Assembly: GCA_041687495.1 (NCBI GenBank)
Contig: JAWLBR010000036.1
Location: 1-27,725, forward strand
DNA length: 27,725 nucleotides
Direction: 5' to 3'
Source: JAWLBR01 sp041687495
Lineage (GTDB): Bacteria; Bacillota; Limnochordia; DTU087; JAAYGB01
Each line of letters opens with the position of its first letter. Within the stretch, counting starts at the first letter, position 1. Below are positions 23,213 through 27,725 of this stretch, one piece after another. Under the pieces are notes generated by a model, which did not search any database, was not told the DNA's origin, and worked only from the letters and a program-made list of their open reading frames with translations. The position numbers and the translations under genes were made by a program.

Positions 23213-23578
23213 CTAAACCGTCTTCTCTATCACAGTGACATATCGTCCGTACTCGGCCTCAATCTGGCGCAACCCCAGCAGCAGGGTCTCCAAAATAGCT
23301 GACTGTTTGGCGGCCGCCAAGCATGAGTCACCATCTGGCTTCTCCTGGTCCACCTGCTTTGCGGCGATGGTGCAGTCTAAAAGCCCGATCTCCGGGTCGA
23401 CCTCAACATCCACCTTTACTCCAGCTATCTCCATCAGGCCCAATGCTGCACTTTGGGTCAATGCGGCCACAGCGGAACAGACAATATCTTGTCCCCGTTT
23501 GGCATAACCAGCGTGGCCTTCCGCCCGGAAGCGATAAACCTCACCGTCTGCCCGCCGCCAAATCTGAATCTCGATCAT
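23213..23578 (-). CDS. prp: Ribosomal-processing cysteine protease Prp
   Basis: Prp (YsxB) cleaves the N-terminal extension of L27. The 121-residue product has the conserved GHAGYAKRGQDIVCSAV, with the catalytic pair at His22 and Cys34, the same positions described for the S. aureus enzyme. It sits between rplU and rpmA, next to its substrate gene, which matches the standard Firmicutes operon. The ATG at 23578 has a GAGG about 11 nt upstream, inside the end of rplU. The reading frame is intact, and a matching substrate site is present in L27. Confidence 0.95.
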   Translation of the reverse strand: MIEIQIWRRADGEVYRFRAEGHAGYAKRGQDIVCSAVAALTQSAALGLMEIAGVKVDVEVDPEIGLLDCTIAAKQVDQEKPDGDSCLAAAKQSAILETLLLGLRQIEAEYGRYVTVIEKTV

Positions 23579-23584
23579 AGGGAA

Positions 23585-23896
23585 CTAAGCCTCGATCTTC
23601 TCAATGTTGATCTCGGTGTACGGCTGACGATGGCCTTGACGGCGGCGATAGTTCTTCTTGGCCTTGTACTTGAAGATTCTAATCTTCTTGCCCTTGCCAT
23701 GGCTGACCACCTTGGCTACTGCCTTGGCGCCGGCCACTACCGGAGTACCGACCTTGACGTCTCCGTCATTGTCAACGAAAAGCACCCGGTCCAAAGCCAC
23801 TTCAGAACCGACCTCTGCCTCGAGCTTCTCAACTCGAATCACATCACCGGGAGCTACCTTGTACTGCTTGCCACCAGTTTCAATAATCGCATACAT
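23585..23896 (-). CDS. rplU: Large-subunit ribosomal protein bL21
   Basis: L21 binds 23S rRNA in the 50S subunit. The 103-residue product has the standard start MYAIIETGGKQYKV, VEKLEAEVGSEVALDRVL, and the conserved C-terminal basic segment KIRIFKYKAKKNYRRRQGHRQ (shown here as FKYKAKKNYRR and QGHRQPYTE). The ATG at 23896 follows a perfect AAGGAGGTG; longer frames are leader sequence. It is the first gene of rplU-prp-rpmA, with a promoter and a structured leader upstream. Confidence 0.97.
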   Translation of the reverse strand: MYAIIETGGKQYKVAPGDVIRVEKLEAEVGSEVALDRVLFVDNDGDVKVGTPVVAGAKAVAKVVSHGKGKKIRIFKYKAKKNYRRRQGHRQPYTEINIEKIEA

Positions 23897-24016
23897 GCTG
23901 GTCCACCTCCTTTTACTCTGAGACTCGCCACGGACAGGCGTCCGGCCAAAAAGCCGGCACTTGTCGGCCTGGCATGAGCGGTTGCAGCACTTGCAGAACC
24001 AGCATACAAGCACTTA
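23897..24016 (-). promoter_or_regulatory. Structured 5' leader of the rplU operon (possible L21 autoregulatory leader)
   Basis: About 120 nt separate the promoter from the rplU start. The leader can form adjacent hairpins, CCGGC-TTTTTG-GCCGG and CGGAC-GCCT-GTCCG. It carries three copies of AAGTGC (minus strand, ending at 24010, 23987 and 23957). L21 leaders that bind ribosomal protein are known in Firmicutes (Rfam L21_leader). I cannot confirm that this sequence belongs to that family. Confidence 0.5.
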
Positions 24017-24023
24017 CTTTCCT

Positions 24024-24053
24024 ACTATAGCATAACTGTCAAGACCAAGTCAA
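24024..24053 (-). promoter_or_regulatory. Sigma-A promoter of the rplU-prp-rpmA operon
   Basis: On the minus strand TTGACT (24048-24053), an 18-nt spacer and TATAGT (24024-24029). Both boxes are near consensus, and the promoter lies in the gap after the RNase G gene. Confidence 0.68.
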
Positions 24054-24095
24054 CGCTGGGAAGATTGACCAGAGCGGGCCTTCCTGCAAAAAGTA

Positions 24096-25787
24096 TCATC
24101 CACCAAGCATCTTGCCTTTGGCATAAGTGCGGAAAACTTTGGTGATTTCAACTTTCAATTTCTTCCCAACAAATCCCCCGGCGCCTTCGATGTCAACCAC
24201 ATAGCCGTCCAACCGGGAAATACCGTCCTGAGGCTTACCAGAATGCAGATCCTGAACTTCCATATCCAGCACCTGCCCTTTCTGCACCGGGAGAGCCTTC
24301 CCCTCCAGCTCTTTGCGGTCATGGGCTGCCGTGATCTCTACCTGCTCGAAGTGGAAGCTCTCCTGACCTTTGACAAACAGCACCTTGCCAGTTTGCTTCT
24401 CCAGCCGGCGCAAGTTAGTCCCGCCGGCGCCAATCACCTTGGCTGCCACTGCAGGATGGAGTTCCACTAGTATGGCTCGAACATCCGTATCCCGGGCGGT
24501 ACCGATAATCCGCCTTTCTACCTGGTGGGCTAAGGTCTCCTCCGAAAGCACCCTACCAGTACCCTCACAGTAGGGACAGGGTTGTTGGAGTGTATCCCTG
24601 ATGCTTTCGCGAACCTTCTTGCGGGTCATCTCAACCATGCCCAAGCTGGTGAACCCAATGACGTGGGTTTTTGTCCTTTCTCGATCGGTACACTCGGTCA
24701 GCCGAGCCAGAACCTTCTCCTCGTCCTTCTTGCGCTCCATGTCGATGAAGTCGATGACGATGATTCCGCCGATATCCCGCAAACGCAGCTGGCGAGCGAT
24801 CTCCTCAGCTGCCTCCAAGTTAGTCTTTAGGACGGTATCCTCCAAGTTCTTCGAGCCGGTGAACTTACCAGTATTAACATCTATACTGGTTAGCGCCTCG
24901 GTTTGGTCAATCACCAAGTATCCCCCGCTAGGCAGCCAAACTTTAGAGCGCAGGGCTTTGGCGATCTCAGCCTCAATGCCATAAAACTCAAAGATGGGGA
25001 TCCCCTCGTGATAGTAAAACACCCGGGAACGCAAGTTGGGTGCGAGGACATCGAGCACGTCCAGAATCTTTTCATACTCGGCCTTAGAGTCAACAATCAG
25101 CTTGTCAAAATCGCTGGAAAAGACATCCCGAACCAGACGATACACCAAATCGTGGTCCTCATAAATCACACTAGGCGAGGGATAGCGCTTGGCCCGACGC
25201 TTAGTAGTTCTCCAAACTTTAAGAAGCAGCTCAACATCCTGCTTCAATTCCTGCAAACCTTTGCCTTCTGCAACTGTCCGTACAATCAACCCCATGTCTT
25301 TGGGCTGAATCTGTGCCGCCACTTCCTTAAGCCTGGCCCGCTCCTTATCGCTGCCGATCCGTCGTGAAACCCCGATATAATCTACCGTGGGCATCAACAC
25401 CAGGTATCTGCCGGCAATGGACAGGTCGGTAACAACTCTGGCACCCTTGGTGCCAATGGGCTCTTTGGTGACCTGAACCGTCACCTCTTGCCCCTCTCTT
25501 AACACGTCGCGAATCGAGCGAACTTTTTTAGCCGCCGTCTTAAACTCATCGTCATCGAGCTGGTACATGGCATCATCAACATACAGGAACGAGTTTTTCT
25601 CAAGTCCGATGTCGACAAAGGCAGCCGACATTCCCGGTAGAACATTCTCCACTCGCCCTTTGTAGATGTTTCCCACGATGTTGGCGTGGCTGCCGCATTC
25701 AACCTGCACCTCGACTAATTGGCGTTCCTCCAAAAAAGCTGCTCGTGTCTCTCCGTTCGAGCAGTTAATAATAATCTCTTTGTGCAT
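24096..25787 (-). CDS. rng: Ribonuclease E/G family protein
   Basis: RNase E/G enzymes cut single-stranded RNA in rRNA processing and mRNA decay. The 563-residue product has an S1-like domain inserted near the N-terminus (about 36-125). The RNase H/DNase I-like catalytic part carries SIDVNTGK (Asp303) and VIDFIDM (Asp346), matching the metal-binding aspartates, and a CPYCEGTG zinc link (404-411). A KH-like stretch follows (VIGAGGTNLRRLEKQTG, about 451-467), and a C-terminal TRAM-like beta domain (about 500-555). The ATG follows GGGAG at 7 nt, 3 nt from the upstream gene. It is co-transcribed with the two radical SAM-associated genes. Confidence 0.94.
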   Translation of the reverse strand: MHKEIIINCSNGETRAAFLEERQLVEVQVECGSHANIVGNIYKGRVENVLPGMSAAFVDIGLEKNSFLYVDDAMYQLDDDEFKTAAKKVRSIRDVLREGQEVTVQVTKEPIGTKGARVVTDLSIAGRYLVLMPTVDYIGVSRRIGSDKERARLKEVAAQIQPKDMGLIVRTVAEGKGLQELKQDVELLLKVWRTTKRRAKRYPSPSVIYEDHDLVYRLVRDVFSSDFDKLIVDSKAEYEKILDVLDVLAPNLRSRVFYYHEGIPIFEFYGIEAEIAKALRSKVWLPSGGYLVIDQTEALTSIDVNTGKFTGSKNLEDTVLKTNLEAAEEIARQLRLRDIGGIIVIDFIDMERKKDEEKVLARLTECTDRERTKTHVIGFTSLGMVEMTRKKVRESIRDTLQQPCPYCEGTGRVLSEETLAHQVERRIIGTARDTDVRAILVELHPAVAAKVIGAGGTNLRRLEKQTGKVLFVKGQESFHFEQVEITAAHDRKELEGKALPVQKGQVLDMEVQDLHSGKPQDGISRLDGYVVDIEGAGGFVGKKLKVEITKVFRTYAKGKMLGG

Positions 25788-25790
25788 GTG

Positions 25791-26510
25791 TTAACTCCCT
25801 TCACACTCAACCCCCCTTGGAATGCCTTCCATTGGGCTCTCCGGTTCCCCATTAACCGTTACATACAACCCAGTGCGATGAATCTTCCAGTGCAAATCAA
25901 CCGGCAGTAATCCCAATACTTCTTCAGGCCTGACATTGCCCCGGCTGCCAGACGCTACGTCAATGTCGAGCTCAAGCCCTGACACGCGGATACCGTAGAT
26001 CATCGGTCGGATGTCCAGTTCACGCCTTTTTCCCTTGCGTTCCCGGATTACAGTCAATTCTGAACTAGCTAACAGCGCTCCAACCGCCGACTGCAACATC
26101 TGCCCAGAGCATTCACCTTCCACTTCAGATTCAAACCGAGACGAAGGCTCCAAAACACTGCACCGATAAGTGGCCCGGTCGATCACAGCCATCAGCTTTG
26201 CCCCGTCATCGGCTGCTTTTACTGCAGACGAAACTTCAATGCCCGCCGGGAGCTGCCGGTTTACCTCAGCGGCAAACCTCTCTGGGGCCCACTCCTGGGC
26301 CAACTCAAAATCAGCGTACTCCGCGTCACTGGTGACACCTACCGGCAGCGCCGAAGCAAACGAAAACTTGGGCCTGGGATGAAATCCCTCTGAGTAAGAC
26401 AGCGGCACCCGAGCCCGGCGGGCCGCCCGTTCAAAGGTTCGCATCAGGTCCAAATGGGAGATATATCGTACCGGCTCAAGCTTGGTAAACCTAATCCTAA
26501 TCACCGTCAC
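25791..26510 (-). CDS. TIGR03936/DUF2344 family radical SAM-linked protein
   Basis: A 239-residue protein of a family that always accompanies the TIGR03960 radical SAM protein and is sometimes fused to it. The signature is the N-terminal RIRFTKLEPVRYISHLDLMR with AARRARVPLSYSEGFHPRPK (recognisable parts: YISHLDLMR, SEGFHPRPK, FASALPVGV). The biochemical role is not known to me; a helper role in RNA modification or similar has been guessed but is not shown. The GTG at 26510 lies 8 nt after GGGAGG and overlaps the end of the radical SAM gene by 14 nt, so the two are translationally coupled. Confidence 0.9.
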   Translation of the reverse strand: MTVIRIRFTKLEPVRYISHLDLMRTFERAARRARVPLSYSEGFHPRPKFSFASALPVGVTSDAEYADFELAQEWAPERFAAEVNRQLPAGIEVSSAVKAADDGAKLMAVIDRATYRCSVLEPSSRFESEVEGECSGQMLQSAVGALLASSELTVIRERKGKRRELDIRPMIYGIRVSGLELDIDVASGSRGNVRPEEVLGLLPVDLHWKIHRTGLYVTVNGEPESPMEGIPRGVECEGS

Positions 26511-27725
26511 CGGCAGCCCCTCCCACTAACATATTTTCCACTTGGAATGAGGGACACAGCCCACACCCCGGGCAGTTGGCAAATCGGCAGTCAGCGGTGG
26601 ACCTAGTGGCATAAGCCTGGTGCCGCTCATGCAGCAGGAACCGACGGGTAACACCGGTTTGGACAAACTCCCAAGGCAGCGCCTCCTCTTCCGAGCGCTC
26701 TCGCGGCCCTTGCCAATACGGATCCACCTCAGCGTCGGCAAAAGCATCCATCCAGGTGGAGAAAGCAAAGTACTCCGACCACGAGTCGAACTTACACCCC
26801 CGCCGCCAAGCTTCCTCCAAAACCTCTGCGACGCGGCGGTCTCCCCGGGCGAAAACGCTTTCCAAAAAGCTGGCTTGAACATCATGATACGAAAACTTGA
26901 TAGCCCGGTGCCGCAGCTCTTTCCGCAGCAGTTCCTGCTTCCGGGTGAGCTCGTCCATCGAATTCTGGGACTCCCATTGAAATGGAGTATGGCTCTTGGG
27001 GACAAAGGAAGAAACGCTGACATTCACCTGCACTCGCCCCGCTTTGCCCTGCTTACCCCGAATGTCCCTTCCTGTGCGCAAAACATTGTGGGCCAGTTTG
27101 GCGATTGCCAACACATCGGCATCGGTCTCAGTGGGCAGCCCGATCATGAAATACAGCTTAATCTGGTCCCAGCCGGCGTTAAAAGCCGCCTCTACCGCCG
27201 ACATCAAGTTTTCCTCAGTCACATTCTTATTGATGACATCCCGCAGTCTCTGAGTGCCCGCCTCAGGCGCAAAGGTGAGACCAGTCTTGCGGGTTTTTTG
27301 GATCCGATCTGCCAACCCCACCGAAAAAGAGTCCACCCGCAGTGACGGAAGCGATAGGGCGACACTGTCTCCCTCTAACTCCTGCACCAAGTCTGAGATC
27401 AGCTCAGCTACCTGGGTGTAGTCTCCAGTACTCAACGATGTCAGCGAGAGTTCCTCATATCCAGTGTTCTTGATTAGTTCCCGAATTTGGCGTTTTAGCG
27501 TCTCGGGGCTGCGTTCTCGCACCGGACGGTAGGTCATCCCAGCTTGACAAAAACGACAGCCGCGGGTGCACCCTCTGGCCACCTCGACCATCGCCCTGTC
27601 GTGCACAACTTCAATCAAAGGAATGACAAATCTATCCGGATACGCAGCTGCATCAAGATCCTTAACCACCCGCCGGGTGATGGTCTCAGGTGCGGCTGGC
27701 TCTACCGGTTCCAGGTTGACAAAAA
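26497..27725 (-). CDS. TIGR03960-like B12-binding/radical SAM protein, C-terminal part (cut by window edge)
   Basis: About 409 codons are visible, and the frame stays open to the right edge. The radical SAM cluster motif RGCTRGCRFCQAG (Cx3Cx2C) lies near 27545-27572. GYEELSLTSLSTGDY follows, then TGLTFAPEAGTQRLRDVINK-type sequence (parts: TFAPEAGTQRL, VINKNVTEE) and IKLYFMIGLPTE. The C-terminus has a second cysteine cluster (CRFANCPGCGLC). The B12-binding domain expected at the N-terminus is outside the window. The partner gene and rng follow, a conserved Firmicutes arrangement. The exact reaction is unknown. Confidence 0.92.
   Translation of the reverse strand, partial: FVNLEPVEPAAPETITRRVVKDLDAAAYPDRFVIPLIEVVHDRAMVEVARGCTRGCRFCQAGMTYRPVRERSPETLKRQIRELIKNTGYEELSLTSLSTGDYTQVAELISDLVQELEGDSVALSLPSLRVDSFSVGLADRIQKTRKTGLTFAPEAGTQRLRDVINKNVTEENLMSAVEAAFNAGWDQIKLYFMIGLPTETDADVLAIAKLAHNVLRTGRDIRGKQGKAGRVQVNVSVSSFVPKSHTPFQWESQNSMDELTRKQELLRKELRHRAIKFSYHDVQASFLESVFARGDRRVAEVLEEAWRRGCKFDSWSEYFAFSTWMDAFADAEVDPYWQGPRERSEEEALPWEFVQTGVTRRFLLHERHQAYATRSTADCRFANCPGCGLCPSFQVENMLVGGAAGDGD

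Noticed and set aside
1..27725. Mobile elements, CRISPR arrays, defence islands, tRNA or rRNA genes
   Set aside because: No transposase, integrase, spacer-repeat array or tRNA-like cloverleaf was seen; the only defence-related gene is the lone methyltransferase.

Overview
This window is a housekeeping and sporulation segment of an endospore-forming, moderate-GC member of the Bacillota (Clostridia- or Limnochordia-like). The evidence is two sporulation genes (gpr, spoIIP), a leucine T-box leader, an L27 precursor with its Prp protease, a LytR-CpsA-Psr wall ligase, and strong AGGAGG-type ribosome binding sites. Gene order matches a known Firmicutes core neighbourhood. I see no insertion sequence, prophage, CRISPR array, tRNA or rRNA.

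Almost everything lies on the minus strand, so the biological order runs from right to left. At the right edge are a radical SAM protein (TIGR03960-like, cut by the window), its partner (TIGR03936/DUF2344-like) and an RNase E/G protein. Then comes the ribosomal operon rplU-prp-rpmA with its own promoter and leader, closed by a terminator. Next is a long run: obgE, yhbY, proB, proA, nadD, a DNA methyltransferase, yqeK, an LCP protein and rsfS. This run combines ribosome assembly, proline synthesis, NAD synthesis, Ap4A hydrolysis and wall-polymer attachment.

Three genes follow rsfS: an AhpD/CMD-like protein, an AblB-like acetyltransferase and a YqeM-like methyltransferase. After them come leuS (with promoter and T-box leader), comEA-comEC (DNA uptake), holA, a bidirectional terminator, and rpsT, which is read rightward. 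Left of rpsT are a small unknown gene, gpr, a second unknown gene and spoIIP. Candidate sigma-F-like and sigma-E-like promoters stand in front of gpr and spoIIP. The left edge holds a small membrane protein read rightward and the first third of a Gfo/Idh/MocA oxidoreductase.

I did not find a clearly new multi-gene system. The most interesting points are: (1) a T-box-like sequence directly after the rsfS stop codon, which suggests the three-gene block was inserted between rsfS and leuS; (2) an orphan beta-class DNA methyltransferase inside the nadD-yqeK pair; (3) an AblB homologue with no AblA in view; (4) two unknown genes inside the rpsT-gpr-spoIIP cluster; (5) an rplU leader carrying three AAGTGC copies. 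Starts were chosen from ribosome binding sites and family N-termini, so several differ from the longest possible reading frame.
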